Shown: one piece after another, positions 34,101 to 42,723 of the stretch
Position numbering within the stretch: position 1 is the first letter of the stretch
Layout of the letters: each line of letters begins with the position of its first letter
NCBI RefSeq assembly: GCF_027257955.1
Contig: NZ_JANZNQ010000014.1
Coordinates: forward strand, 42,260 to 106,259
Reading direction: 5' to 3'
Source of the DNA: Zhongshania aquatica
Lineage (GTDB): Bacteria > Pseudomonadota > Gammaproteobacteria > Pseudomonadales > Spongiibacteraceae
Length of the DNA: 64,000 bases
Translations under genes and position numbers: made by a program
Notes under the pieces: model-generated
Database searches by the model: none
The model's input: only the letters and a program-made list of their open reading frames with translations
Told to the model about the DNA's origin: nothing

Positions 34101-35634
34101 GATAATCCTTGGCGCTAATGGTATTGATTTGCTCAGCCATGGCCGACAGCGCAGCGCGGTCATCGGGCAGGTTCACGCCCTTTGCTTGCAATAGGTCTAA
34201 TAAGCCCTCGGCGTCTTTAGGTAGTGGGCCGGTTTTATAGCCTGCTGCTTTTAGAGCGCGCAGCATCTCTAATAAGCTGCCTGGCACATTAAGATTGTCG
34301 GCACCAATATTGTGGCGACCTGGCGGGTGGTTGTAATACACCACGCCAATGCGTTTGTCGGCATTGGCTTTTTCTTGCAAGCTCATCCAGCGTGCCAAGC
34401 GCTGGGTTTGGCGTTTTACTTCATTAGCCAGGGGTTTACTGCGATACACACTGCCACCCGTTAGCGGGTCGATTCCTGTGGGTTCCGCCAGTGCTAACAC
34501 TTGGGGTTGCGACACGCCCTGCAGTTCGGGCATGGCCACGCGGTAGTGCACAGAATCCCGGGGAATACCCTCTGGCGATAAGTCCCACTCGGCCTCTGAC
34601 CATTCGCTGAGGCGAATGGCTTTTAATACCGGCAGGTTTAATTCGCTGAGTAATTGGGTGATGGTCTCGCGCCCCTCACCGCCACCAATCACAAAATCTT
34701 GTATGGTGACAATCGCCGCCGGCGTGCCCGTTAAGGAGCCGCGCATAATGCGGTGAATCGTTTCAACGGCATTCACACTTGGCTCACCCCAGCCGGCTAA
34801 AATCGACACGCACTGCCAGTGCTTGGTCTGGCAGAGTTGCTCGTGTAAATCCCAGTCGCCAGAAATGTCGCCACCGTCGTGGTCGAGAATCCATAGGGTG
34901 CGGCGCATCGGTTTTAAGGTCTTGCTCAGTTCGTCAGCGCTCAGCCAATTAGCGGCATCGTTTTTATAAGTCGCAAATCGAAGGGGCGCAACCTCAGTAG
35001 CGGGCTCGGCTTGCCTGCCTGCACTGAGTATAAAATTAAATAATTTAGCGGTGTTGTCTACCGAGCGGTTAACCCAATAAGAGCGGGCCTGCAGCCAGTC
35101 CGCATAGCGCGGTGCTGCTTTTTGTTTGGCGGCGAGAGCATCGCCGGTGCTGACACTATCGCGGTCGCCGACGATCTCTTCCGGCATCTCTTTGGCAAAA
35201 ATATCCCCGTTGCGATCCCGTTGCAGCGCCATTAATTTGCGGTCGCTATGCAAAACCGTGCGCAGCTGAGTTGCGGGGAAGTGTTGGTTTAGTAGTCGAT
35301 CTACCGATTCGCCAAATACCGCAATCATCAACAAGGTTTGGCTGCTGGCGATAAGATTCTGTAATTCCTCGTCTTCCATCGCAATCACTTGGCTAACTGT
35401 GCGGATGCGGATCTGCACATTGTTATTGTGTTGAATGACTTGATGGGCACCGGCGATAAGCGTTGGCGCAGATCGATCAGACACAATGGCCGTTAAGGTG
35501 GTGGCTGTTGCTGCATGGCTATTGCCCGCGCAGATAAAACTGAGTAGTGCTATCAGCAAAAAAATGAAAGGAGATGAAATGGTTTTTTTATTCCCGTGGC
35601 TGCGGAAATGAGTGGCCGATAAAATACTAGACAT
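31135..35634 (-). CDS. Membrane-anchored periplasmic CobN-like chelatase homologue (HmuS-like)
   Basis: This protein has 1,499 residues of the CobN/magnesium-chelatase H-subunit family (motifs such as VYYNHPPGRHNIGADNLNVP, HVGRHSTYEFLPKR, GSEFIEYLWGWQVTSPEIIN). Unlike cytoplasmic CobN it has an N-terminal signal sequence (hydrophobic about 21-36, cleavage near SHA) and a C-terminal helix YLPWLIALGVLILLGGLW followed by Arg/Lys, so the body should be periplasmic and membrane-anchored. No cobS, cobT or other cobalamin synthesis gene is nearby. A cobalamin riboswitch precedes it and ExbB-like and DUF2149 genes follow. HmuS, its Bacteroidota relative, is implicated in metal removal from haem; a corrinoid role is inferred here. 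Confidence 0.9.
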   Translation of the reverse strand: MSSILSATHFRSHGNKKTISSPFIFLLIALLSFICAGNSHAATATTLTAIVSDRSAPTLIAGAHQVIQHNNNVQIRIRTVSQVIAMEDEELQNLIASSQTLLMIAVFGESVDRLLNQHFPATQLRTVLHSDRKLMALQRDRNGDIFAKEMPEEIVGDRDSVSTGDALAAKQKAAPRYADWLQARSYWVNRSVDNTAKLFNFILSAGRQAEPATEVAPLRFATYKNDAANWLSADELSKTLKPMRRTLWILDHDGGDISGDWDLHEQLCQTKHWQCVSILAGWGEPSVNAVETIHRIMRGSLTGTPAAIVTIQDFVIGGGEGRETITQLLSELNLPVLKAIRLSEWSEAEWDLSPEGIPRDSVHYRVAMPELQGVSQPQVLALAEPTGIDPLTGGSVYRSKPLANEVKRQTQRLARWMSLQEKANADKRIGVVYYNHPPGRHNIGADNLNVPGSLLEMLRALKAAGYKTGPLPKDAEGLLDLLQAKGVNLPDDRAALSAMAEQINTISAKDYQIWFATLPKVVQAEMVNGPLGELQVWLQEQVDAASALGSVTERQSRLALISARMSNTISDLQHALDGVRDAGRARALDLLAQTEAEYKAVISRASTEGGRPDWRASQALVKASINMGIEGIRGWGDAPGRVMVWQDKMLIPGVQFGNVFLGPQPPRGWEINEELLHANLSFPPPHQYLGFYHYLKDIFKADALVHVGRHSTYEFLPKRSVGLSENDYPSIAVGDLPSVYPYIVDGVGEGIQAKRRGLAVMVDHLTPPLAATELYDALLEIRQLIESAEAASDAETRARAVKALREKIDETNLRDELIASMDEELQVRGIGFEETDDAFLLHEVGHYLTKLQESFMPLGLHVFGRDWQREAVDTMIASMLQGDNNGNTQESKRREADWRKKLVVSPAAEMSALLNGLNGRFVAPGKGNDPIRTPESLPTGRNFYALDGSLLPTRVGFDVGNALAAKVLSGESGVAIANVDTSNNKQGIILWASDAVRDEGAMIAFGMKLLGVKPIWNSRGIIKGLERIPLGPDQPARLDVLFTTSGLFRDLYGEHLLLLDKAGLMALDASRDLISHDYPALSLALREALAPLGTDEQGGNESLEQNQFANNWVNEARELLAANPAIEAKELGRQASLRVFGIAPGAYGAGINRLVERSGAWQDRSELAEVFIKRMGHAYGAGMQGESAQDVFERQLKGVSQTFLGRASNLYGLIDNNDAFDYLGGFNLAVETVSGKIPASAVINHADNRNLQIDALHDALLSELRGRFFNPQWIKPLMNEGYSGARTMGSEFIEYLWGWQVTSPEIINDRVWEEVKAVYIDDAQELGLDEFLADDNNRYVQSNILAVMLVAIDKGFWKADADTTKQLAEQFANNIIEHGNPGSGHTHARHPMYDLVKSQLSAEKAAQLESVLAKSRMADADINAANSSDVSPTHIQEISLAADAAEQAASQNSSAESSDADSSDNSRQTDVSNYLPWLIALGVLILLGGLWRGRHTGNK

Positions 35635-35765
35635 TAAAATGCATCCCGCCGTAGCTCGCCCGCATACGACTAATAAGGTGATTAACTGATAAGCGCGGGA
35701 ATAGCAGGCGTCAGCCACGGCTGAAGCAAGCGTCGACACCCCGTCGCGCATTATCCTGTTATTTC

Positions 35766-35984
35766 AGGCCGGTCTCCGGACTCACAAAGTGCTGACACAT
35801 CAGCGCGATCATTTCGCCTTCCCACGTAAAACGCAGTGGCTGCCAGCTTGTGTGAAAGCCAGCGGAAAGATCTTCTCTGCTTACCGTTGCGGGGGCAGTA
35901 CAGGCATTGCAATGCTGTTTAGCAGCGCGCACCTGTTTCCCGTTTCACCTCTGTGTGCAGAAACACACGCGGGCACCTGAAACA
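35766..35984 (-). ncRNA. Cobalamin riboswitch controlling the CobN-like operon
   Basis: On the minus strand the classic elements occur in order: GGTGCCCGC near the 5' end, CGGGAAACAGGTG, the core TGCCCCCGCAACGGTAA, the B12-box region AGCCACTGCG then GGGAAGGCG, and the 3' GAGTCCGGAGACCGGCC. It ends about 130 bases before the CobN-like start. Adenosylcobalamin or another cobalamin is expected to repress the operon. Confidence 0.95.
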
Positions 35985-35993
35985 TCGGCGCAA

Positions 35994-36021
35994 AGCATAC
36001 CTTGTGGCGGCGGGGAGTCAA
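35994..36021 (-). promoter_or_regulatory. Sigma-70 promoter for the minus-strand riboswitch
   Basis: On the minus strand TTGACT (36021-36016) and TATGCT (35999-35994) are separated by 16 bases. The start expected near 35987 falls just before the riboswitch 5' end. Confidence 0.65.
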
Positions 36022-36106
36022 GTTACGCATTAACCTTGTGTTGGGCGTTGCCGTCGTCAACAGCAATTTTTTGCAGCATAAAACGACAATTAATCACGCC
36101 TTGTAT

Positions 36107-36135
36107 TTGACGGGTATTATAAAAAACGGTAGATT
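36107..36135 (+). promoter_or_regulatory. Sigma-70 promoter for the plus-strand riboswitch
   Basis: TTGACG (36107-36112) and TAGATT (36130-36135) are separated by 17 bases. The predicted start near 36142 lies about 45 bases before the plus-strand riboswitch. Confidence 0.6.
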
Positions 36136-36184
36136 CCGCCGCGTTGCTAAAGTCTGATAGTAGATTATGAACAACGGGTTCCCG

Positions 36185-36382
36185 CAACCTTTCTGGTTCG
36201 GGATTAATCGGGAAGTTGGTGCGTATTCTGTTTTGCAGATGCCAAGCCAACACTGCCCCCGCAACGGTAAATGAGCGAGTCACGTATTTTGTGGCTCTAA
36301 TACAAAACCATTTAGCCACTGTGCTGATTTCAGCATGGGAAGGCGGTTTTGTTAATGCCTCATGAGTCCGGAGACCGGCCCG
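36185..36382 (+). ncRNA. Cobalamin riboswitch controlling the TonB receptor operon
   Basis: The plus strand shows ATCGGGAAGTTGGTGC, the core CTGCCCCCGCAACGGTAA, the B12-box region AGCCACTGTGC then GGGAAGGCGG, and the 3' end GAGTCCGGAGACCGGCC. It ends about 185 bases before the receptor start. The last 17 bases of the 3' element are identical to those of the opposite riboswitch. Confidence 0.95.
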
Positions 36383-36566
36383 CTGTTAAGCAAAAAAACC
36401 ACGGAGGGTGGTTGTGCTGGTGCTGGTCGTGCGGATGCCCGACTCTGTCCTGCCTATTTATCCTTTGTGGAATGTTATTGATGCGCTAAACGCCAAAAAT
36501 ATTTTTGGCGGATTCACCGCGCCTCTTATTTCCATATGCCCGGGGTTGGGCTTTTGAGGATTGCCA
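36383..36566 (+). other. Leader between riboswitch and receptor gene
   Basis: This region of about 180 bases is the expression platform. CGCCAAAAATATTTTTGGCG (36489-36508) is a perfect 10-bp inverted repeat and could be part of the regulatory hairpin. No gene is seen. Confidence 0.55.
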
Positions 36567-38768
36567 ATGAAATATCTCCTTATTATTCCTGCAATATGTT
36601 CTGTGTTACCCGCTTTTGCCGCGGATGAACTATCTTCCAAAGAAAAATATCAGCTTACCGAACACATACTCGTTACTGGTAATCGATATCAAACATCGCT
36701 TGCACTAGACAAGGCCGCTGAAACTGGCTCGCGACTTAACATACCTCTGCGTGAACTACCTGCTAGTGTGTCGGTGATAAGTCAAGAGATGATCCAAAAG
36801 CTCGGTGCTCGCACCACGATGGAGGCGGTAGAATCAGCTGTTGGCATGATGGGTGGCACGGGTGTTGGATCAATTCCCGGCTATTCCACGCGCGGATTTA
36901 CCAGCAACGACATCACTATTTTGCGCGACGGCGTACGTCAAAATACAAACTCTCAATCAGCTCGCCCACTCGATAGTTTTATGTTTGATCGAGTTGAAGT
37001 GCTTAAAGGTCCGGCCTCGCTGTTGCATGGCGAAGGGGCCGTCGGTGGCGCAATTAACTACGTGAGCAAAATGCCGACCGAGACCTTTAGTGGTGAAGCA
37101 CTCATTAGCGCTGGTTCTTGGGATAGCTACCGCACAGCGATTGGCGTTGGCGGTCCTTCAGCGATTGAGAATCTTTACTATCGCGCTGATGTCTCTCGCA
37201 ATAGCAGTGGTGGTTATGTGCACGGCAGTGATTCTAGCTACGACGCCTATGGCGCAAGTCTTTTGTGGACGCCCATGGAAGCAGTTCGATTCACGCTAAG
37301 CGGCAGCTATTTTGAAGACGATGTGGAAAGTTACTACGGCACACCGGTAATTTATGACGCGGTAGTGAATGAGAATGGAGTCACAGAGGTGCGGCCTGCA
37401 AATACCGGCACCGACCGTTTAGTTAATGCGCGAGTACCAAAGGGAATTCGACGTAATAACTACAATAATCTCGATAATTTCGCCCGTGCCGAAAACGGCT
37501 ATGGCCGCTTGATCAGCGAAATTACGCTGAGTGATAACTGGGAACTTCGCAATGAAATGTATCTGGCCACCCAAAAATTGGATTGGCGAAATACTGAAAA
37601 AACGGTTTGGAATCCCGTCACAGAAATGATCGACAGAAGCAGTTTTTTTCTTATTTATCGTGACGACACGCAAGTCGGTAATCGACTCGACTTCCGCTGG
37701 AACGGAGAGTGGTTGGGGCGCGAAAACCAATTCGTAATTGGTACTTTGTATGATCACAATAACCAAAATCGAAATAGCGGACAGAGCTATACCAACTCAC
37801 CCGATCCAGCCAGTGTGCCGCTCTCCAATTTTGATCGCGGTTATGGCCCCGATGTCTCACCGCAAAGAACGACCAAAATTATTACTCAAACTAGCGCATT
37901 TTATATTGAAGATATCCTGGACCTTAGCGAAAAACTTAAGTTGATCGGTGGTTTGCGTTACGACGCCATTGAGCTTGAGCGAAAGTCTTATGTCGGCATC
38001 GACAAATACAAAAAAACCTATTATCCGCTAACTGGACGTATTGGCTCGGTATATAGCCTAAGTCCTGATGTGAATCTTTACGCTAGCTATAGTCGTGCAG
38101 CGCAACCGGTATCACAATTAGTTAGTTTGAGCGCCAGTAACGATGAGTTCAGTTTACAAAAAGGCGAGCAATTTGAAGTCGGCGCCAAGGCAAGTCTACA
38201 AGGCGGTAATTTGGATGTGACGCTGGCATTCTTCGACATCGAAAAAAATGACATTCTCACCTCTGACATCGTTGATGGTGTGCGGCTTAATTCGCAAATC
38301 GGATCGCAGATTTCGCAGGGGGTTGAATTAGCGAGTTCCTGGAAACTGCCTTCAGCATGGCGTATAGACGCTAATTTAGCGTGGAACTGGAAAGCTGAGT
38401 ACGACGAGTTTAACGAAAATAGAGGTGACACGGTGGTGTCGCGAAGCGGCAATACACCGCCAAATGTCGCGGAGTGGGTTGCGGGCTTATATGTTAACAA
38501 ACAACAAGGAAACTGGCAGTTTAATAGTGGTGTGCGCTATGTCGGTGAGCGCGAAGCCAATAACAATAATGGTATTCAGTTAGATGCCTATATAACGATT
38601 GACGCTGGCCTTAGTTACTACTGGAACCAATATACCCTAACGCTTCGTGGCCGCAATTTAAGTGATGAAGTCTACGCGCCGTGGGCATCAGCTGGCGGGC
38701 TAACGCAACGCTTCGCCGATCCTCGCAGTGTGGAACTCAGCGTGCATTATCGGTTTGCAGACCGATGA
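36567..38768 (+). CDS. TonB-dependent receptor under cobalamin control
   Basis: This 733-residue outer-membrane receptor has a signal peptide ending LPAFA, a plug domain with the siderophore-receptor signature LPASVSVISQEMIQKLGART and VEVLKGPASLLHGEGAVGG, and a barrel ending VHYRFADR. By sequence it belongs to the siderophore-receptor (FhuE/FpvA-like) group and does not look like BtuB. The upstream cobalamin riboswitch indicates corrinoid uptake or a cobalt-linked ligand. Its stop overlaps the PepSY gene start (ATGA). Confidence 0.93.
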   Translation: MKYLLIIPAICSVLPAFAADELSSKEKYQLTEHILVTGNRYQTSLALDKAAETGSRLNIPLRELPASVSVISQEMIQKLGARTTMEAVESAVGMMGGTGVGSIPGYSTRGFTSNDITILRDGVRQNTNSQSARPLDSFMFDRVEVLKGPASLLHGEGAVGGAINYVSKMPTETFSGEALISAGSWDSYRTAIGVGGPSAIENLYYRADVSRNSSGGYVHGSDSSYDAYGASLLWTPMEAVRFTLSGSYFEDDVESYYGTPVIYDAVVNENGVTEVRPANTGTDRLVNARVPKGIRRNNYNNLDNFARAENGYGRLISEITLSDNWELRNEMYLATQKLDWRNTEKTVWNPVTEMIDRSSFFLIYRDDTQVGNRLDFRWNGEWLGRENQFVIGTLYDHNNQNRNSGQSYTNSPDPASVPLSNFDRGYGPDVSPQRTTKIITQTSAFYIEDILDLSEKLKLIGGLRYDAIELERKSYVGIDKYKKTYYPLTGRIGSVYSLSPDVNLYASYSRAAQPVSQLVSLSASNDEFSLQKGEQFEVGAKASLQGGNLDVTLAFFDIEKNDILTSDIVDGVRLNSQIGSQISQGVELASSWKLPSAWRIDANLAWNWKAEYDEFNENRGDTVVSRSGNTPPNVAEWVAGLYVNKQQGNWQFNSGVRYVGEREANNNNGIQLDAYITIDAGLSYYWNQYTLTLRGRNLSDEVYAPWASAGGLTQRFADPRSVELSVHYRFADR

Positions 38769-40348
38769 GTGTTAAGCGCACACGCCGGCTGGGACCGTTG
38801 CAGTGGAAGTGGTGGAAGCGCCAAATATTTCTGCTGCACCGCTGGCTGGGTATTGTTTTATGTTTATTTTTTGCAGCCTGGTTTGTCAGCGGTATATTCA
38901 TGATGTACGTAGAATATCCGCAGCTAGACAAACAGGAGCGCTTGTCTGGCGCTCAAGCTCTCAATTTTTCTACCGCCGGTATTAATGCTGCTGAGGCGGT
39001 AGCAAAGCTTAGCGCTGCAGATTATGAGTGTAACGCGACTCTGCGGGAAATCCTGTGTTCACCTAGCGCCAGCCCAGCGGTGCCGATTATTGCTGAGCGT
39101 GTACGATTAGCGATGTTACTGGGGCGCCCAGTGTACTATGTAAAAGCGCTTGGCACTGCACGGTCACGCGGTGTCTTTGCCGACAATGGCGAGATTCTCG
39201 AAATTGCCAATAGCACGTTAGGCGAACGAGTATCACAAAATTTCTATTCGCGATTGCATGGCAATAGCATTTCTCCTCAAGTACATTTTTTGGGGATGGT
39301 ACAAACTGATCAATGGACCTTGTCATCGAGTTTGAATGCCCATCGACCATTGCTGCATTTTGCCCTTGAGGACGATAAACGTACGGAATTGTATGTTTCT
39401 TCTACCACCGCTGAAGTTGTTAGAGACAGCAGTAAAAACGAACGTGTATTGAATTATTTTGCCGCAGTAACGCATTGGTTATATCCCACGGTATTACGCA
39501 AATTTCCAAACGCGTGGGCCTGGGTAGTGGATATAGTAGCTTCTCTAGGTGTGCTGTTATCGATTACTGGCTTGTGGATAGGATGGTTGCGTTGGAAGCG
39601 CAAACCTAAACCCGGTAAACCTGCGATTCCATATAAAGGGATAATGCGCTGGCACTATATTACTGGCGTCTTGTTTGGCGTAGTCACACTGACGTGGGTG
39701 TTCAGCGGTTTACTGTCGATGAATCCAGGAAAATATAACCCTTCGCGGTCACCAAACTCCGAGCAGCGACAATTGTTCACGGGCACTGAACAACCGGTAT
39801 TAGTTGATGCCTTTCCTTTACTCTCGCCACGTTTCCCAAAAACGGCGGTTTCGGCGGAGCTTGTTCATTTCAATGGTCGCGCCTTATACCGCATTGTGAA
39901 TAGAAATGGCCGACAGCAACAACTAGACGCGTTGACCGGGGAAGAGTTTATAGCGGATGTCGATGTGCTAAAAAGACTTGCACGCAAACTCGTGCCTGAA
40001 GAAGACATTATCAGTATTGATCTTATGAAGAACTACGATAATTACTACTTCAGTCGTCACCCAGAGCGCGGCGGAAAACCACTGCCAATATTGCGCGTGA
40101 TCTTTGGCGACGACGACAACACGTGGTTTCACATTGATAGTACAAGCGGCGAGTTGCTCGAGAAAAGTACGTCGGTAAACCGTGTATACCGTTGGTTGTA
40201 TAACGGCTTGCACTCCTGGGATATTCTTTGGTTGTGGGAGCGTCGACCACTTTGGGATATTGCAGTAATCGGCTTCTCCTTGGGTGGTTTCAGCCTGTCC
40301 TCACTGGGAGTTGTGGTGGGATGGCGTCGGCTTAGGCAAAGCGTTTGA
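38765..40348 (+). CDS. PepSY-type membrane protein
   Basis: This 527-residue inner-membrane protein has the PepSY-associated layout: a first helix after WKRQIFLLHRWLGIVLCLFFAAWF, a large periplasmic part, helices near 255-280 and 300-325, a second periplasmic PepSY part and a final helix near 495-520. Such proteins act as metal- or siderophore-reductases beside TonB receptors. Its ATG lies inside the receptor's stop, so the two are co-translated under the cobalamin riboswitch. Periplasmic reduction of the imported ligand is inference. Confidence 0.88.
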   Translation: MSVKRTRRLGPLQWKWWKRQIFLLHRWLGIVLCLFFAAWFVSGIFMMYVEYPQLDKQERLSGAQALNFSTAGINAAEAVAKLSAADYECNATLREILCSPSASPAVPIIAERVRLAMLLGRPVYYVKALGTARSRGVFADNGEILEIANSTLGERVSQNFYSRLHGNSISPQVHFLGMVQTDQWTLSSSLNAHRPLLHFALEDDKRTELYVSSTTAEVVRDSSKNERVLNYFAAVTHWLYPTVLRKFPNAWAWVVDIVASLGVLLSITGLWIGWLRWKRKPKPGKPAIPYKGIMRWHYITGVLFGVVTLTWVFSGLLSMNPGKYNPSRSPNSEQRQLFTGTEQPVLVDAFPLLSPRFPKTAVSAELVHFNGRALYRIVNRNGRQQQLDALTGEEFIADVDVLKRLARKLVPEEDIISIDLMKNYDNYYFSRHPERGGKPLPILRVIFGDDDNTWFHIDSTSGELLEKSTSVNRVYRWLYNGLHSWDILWLWERRPLWDIAVIGFSLGGFSLSSLGVVVGWRRLRQSV

Positions 40349-40350
40349 GC

Positions 40351-40396
40351 CTAGGTGGGGGGAGTATTGACCCCGCCTAGACAGGTGATTTTTTAA
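40351..40396 (+). terminator. Terminator of the receptor/PepSY operon
   Basis: A 10-bp stem CTAGGTGGGG/CCCCGCCTAG (one G-U pair, 10-base loop) is followed after eight bases by TTTTTT. Confidence 0.65.
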
Positions 40397-40796
40397 TCTG
40401 ACGGAACTGTAACGACCATTCTAGATTTGGACAGAAATAAAATCATCGAAGTATGGTTCAATGAATATGTTAAGTGACGAAGATGGATATGCCACAGATG
40501 TTTATGCCGCTTCACTCACATCTTGGTGGGACTTCCAGTCGTTGGGTTTCGTGCGGGTTATATAGGTTTCTGTATTTGCTGTAATTAATTGCCTGTTGGC
40601 GACTATTGCTACATTTAAGTATGGCCCGCTTGTTTTAAAGCACGGGAGTTGAAGCTTTTCTATTTTAGATGTCCCTATTTTTTGATTGACCTCTGTATGC
40701 TTGTTTTTATATTTCGCCGAAATCAATGGGGTCGAAGTCATTGATTTTTGTACTTCTAGCAAGAAACTTGGTCAAGTATATTTCTGGTCAATTCCC
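40397..40796. other. Gene-poor stretch
   Basis: About 400 bases lie between the PepSY operon and the omega-amidase gene. A minus-strand open frame of about 86 codons (40502-40762) begins with TTG, has no convincing ribosome-binding site and matches nothing I know. I do not call it a gene. Confidence 0.4.
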
Positions 40797-41558
40797 TCAC
40801 TTCAATTCAAACCGATCCGCATCTAAATGCGCCGGAAACGTTTCCCTAAAGGCGTGTAAATCTGGTAGTGAGATTTCGGCGCTGAGTATGGCGGGCGTGT
40901 TGGCGGCGGCGTGTGCCATTGGCTGGCCTAAATAATCTAAGATGACGCTGTCACCGCTGTAGTGTATGCCGTTGCCGTCTTCGCCTACGCGGTTTACACC
41001 AATAACGTAGCTTTGGTTTTCAATCGCTCTTGCGGTGAGGAGTGACGACCACGCGTGCCGGCGTGCCTCTGGCCAGTTGGCGACAAAGATGAGGAGGTCG
41101 TAGTCGTTGCGGTTGCGGCAGTACACAGGAAAGCGCAGGTCGTAGCAGACTTGCAGGCAGATTCTAACACCTTGGTATTCGACAATTTTGCGCTCCATGC
41201 CCGCCGCGTAGTGTTTGTGTTCTCCGGCCATGCGGAATAGATGGTGTTTGTCGTAGTGGCTTTCGCCTTCTGGGCTTACCCAGTAAAAGCGGTTGAAGTA
41301 CTTGTCATTTTCTTGAACGGCGACGGAGCCGCAAATGGCTATGTGGTGTTGCTGAGCCATGTCGCGCAGCCAGTGTAACGTGGGGCCATTGGCGGGTTCG
41401 GCAATGTGTTCCGGTGCCATAGAAAAGCCGGTGGTAAACATTTCGGGTAAGACCACGACGTCAGCAGCGCCAATATTTTTTATCAGGTCACTGAAGTAGG
41501 CGAGGTTGGCGTCTCGGTCTTGCCAATAGAGTGTGGATTGTAGCGCGGCTATTTTCAT
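40797..41558 (-). CDS. Omega-amidase (YafV-like carbon-nitrogen hydrolase)
   Basis: This 253-residue nitrilase-superfamily amidase has E in VVLPEMFTTGFSM, K in YDKHHLFRMAGEHK and C in VCYDLRFPVYCR. YafV-type enzymes hydrolyse alpha-ketoglutaramate and alpha-ketosuccinamate, removing the products of glutamine-dependent transamination. The ATG at 41558 (MKIAALQSTLYWQ) is preferred over an upstream start inside the next gene. The adjacent upstream gene is an aminotransferase, matching the transaminase/omega-amidase pathway. Confidence 0.9.
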   Translation of the reverse strand: MKIAALQSTLYWQDRDANLAYFSDLIKNIGAADVVVLPEMFTTGFSMAPEHIAEPANGPTLHWLRDMAQQHHIAICGSVAVQENDKYFNRFYWVSPEGESHYDKHHLFRMAGEHKHYAAGMERKIVEYQGVRICLQVCYDLRFPVYCRNRNDYDLLIFVANWPEARRHAWSSLLTARAIENQSYVIGVNRVGEDGNGIHYSGDSVILDYLGQPMAHAAANTPAILSAEISLPDLHAFRETFPAHLDADRFELK

Positions 41559-41586
41559 CGTAGTGGGACTTCTTAAAAAGGCGTAA

Positions 41587-42723
41587 TTACAGGGCGCAGA
41601 GTTTAGCGGCAGCATCTAATAGCGTTTGTTCGCGTTTGGCAAAACAGAAGCGGATGATGCGGCTATTTGGTGGCGTTTTATAAAATACCGACAGGGGGAT
41701 AGCGGCAACGCCGTGTTTGCGGGTTAGCTCTTCGCAAAAGTCGACGTCGTTTTTATCGCTGATCGCACTGTAGTCGGCTAGCGCAAAATAAGTGCCCGCG
41801 CTGGGTAGCATAGTAAAGCGTGACCGCTGCATTGCATTCACAAAGCAGTCGCGCTTGTCGCGATAAAAATCCCCTAGGCCGTGAACCTGGTCGCTGTGTT
41901 CGTTAAGCATATCCGCCACCGCGTATTGCGCTGGAGTGAAACTGGTGAAGGTCACGAACTGGTGAATTTTACGAAACTCGGTACTAAGCACTGGCGGGGC
42001 AATGCAGTAGCCTAGCTTCCAGCCGGTGGCGTGAAAGGTTTTGCCAAAGGATGAAATCACAAAAGTGCGGTCGCGCAGGGCTGGGTAGCAGTGAGCGCTG
42101 TTCCGGTCTTGGTCGAAGACGATGTGCTCATAGACTTCGTCACTGATCACGTACAGATCGTGTTTTGCAGCCAAACTCGCGAGTGCCTGCCAATCACCGT
42201 CGCTGAATACCGTGGCGGTGGGGTTGTGGGGGCTGTTGACGATGATCAGCCGAGTCTTGGGTGACACGGCGGCTTCTATTTGCTGCCAGTCGGCTTGGTA
42301 GTTCGGTGGCAGCAACGCGATGTGCTTGCAGTGGCCGCCTGCCAGGGTTACCGCCGGTGCGTAACTATCGTAGGCAGGGTCGAGCAGAATCACTTCGTCG
42401 CCGGGGTTCACGACTGCTTGAATGGCGACGAATAGGGCCTCGGTGGCGCCAGAGGCGAGGGTGATTTCGGTGTCTGGGTTTATCACTCTGCCGTAGCATT
42501 CCTGGGTGAGGGTGGCGATGGCCTGCCGCAACTCGAGTATGCCGTTCATGGGCGCATATTGATTTTTGCCGTCGTGGGCGTGAAAGCTAAGTTGGTCTAG
42601 CAGGTACTCGCTTGGGGTAAAGTCGGGAAAGCCCTGCGACAGATTGATGGCATTGCACTCATTGGCCATGGCCGACATAAGGGAAAATATGGTGGTGCCA
42701 ACATGGGGAAGCTTGCTTTTCAA
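41587..42723 (-). CDS. Methionine-type aminotransferase (YbdL-like)
   Basis: This 378-residue class I PLP aminotransferase has NSPHNPTA, the Lys in SSFGKTFHATGWKLGY and the C-terminal RIIRFCFAKR. It resembles YbdL/kynurenine aminotransferase II-like enzymes, which use methionine or glutamine with 2-oxo acids. The omega-amidase follows at 28 bases, so the two probably work together in methionine salvage or glutamine transamination (known pairing). Confidence 0.92.
   Translation of the reverse strand: MKSKLPHVGTTIFSLMSAMANECNAINLSQGFPDFTPSEYLLDQLSFHAHDGKNQYAPMNGILELRQAIATLTQECYGRVINPDTEITLASGATEALFVAIQAVVNPGDEVILLDPAYDSYAPAVTLAGGHCKHIALLPPNYQADWQQIEAAVSPKTRLIIVNSPHNPTATVFSDGDWQALASLAAKHDLYVISDEVYEHIVFDQDRNSAHCYPALRDRTFVISSFGKTFHATGWKLGYCIAPPVLSTEFRKIHQFVTFTSFTPAQYAVADMLNEHSDQVHGLGDFYRDKRDCFVNAMQRSRFTMLPSAGTYFALADYSAISDKNDVDFCEELTRKHGVAAIPLSVFYKTPPNSRIIRFCFAKREQTLLDAAAKLCAL

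Noticed and set aside
35635..35751. Upstream extension of the CobN-like gene
   Set aside because: It adds a Cys-rich stretch before the signal sequence and runs close to the riboswitch end; the ATG at 35634 gives a proper signal peptide.
40502..40762. 86-codon minus-strand frame
   Set aside because: TTG start, no ribosome-binding site, no recognisable product.
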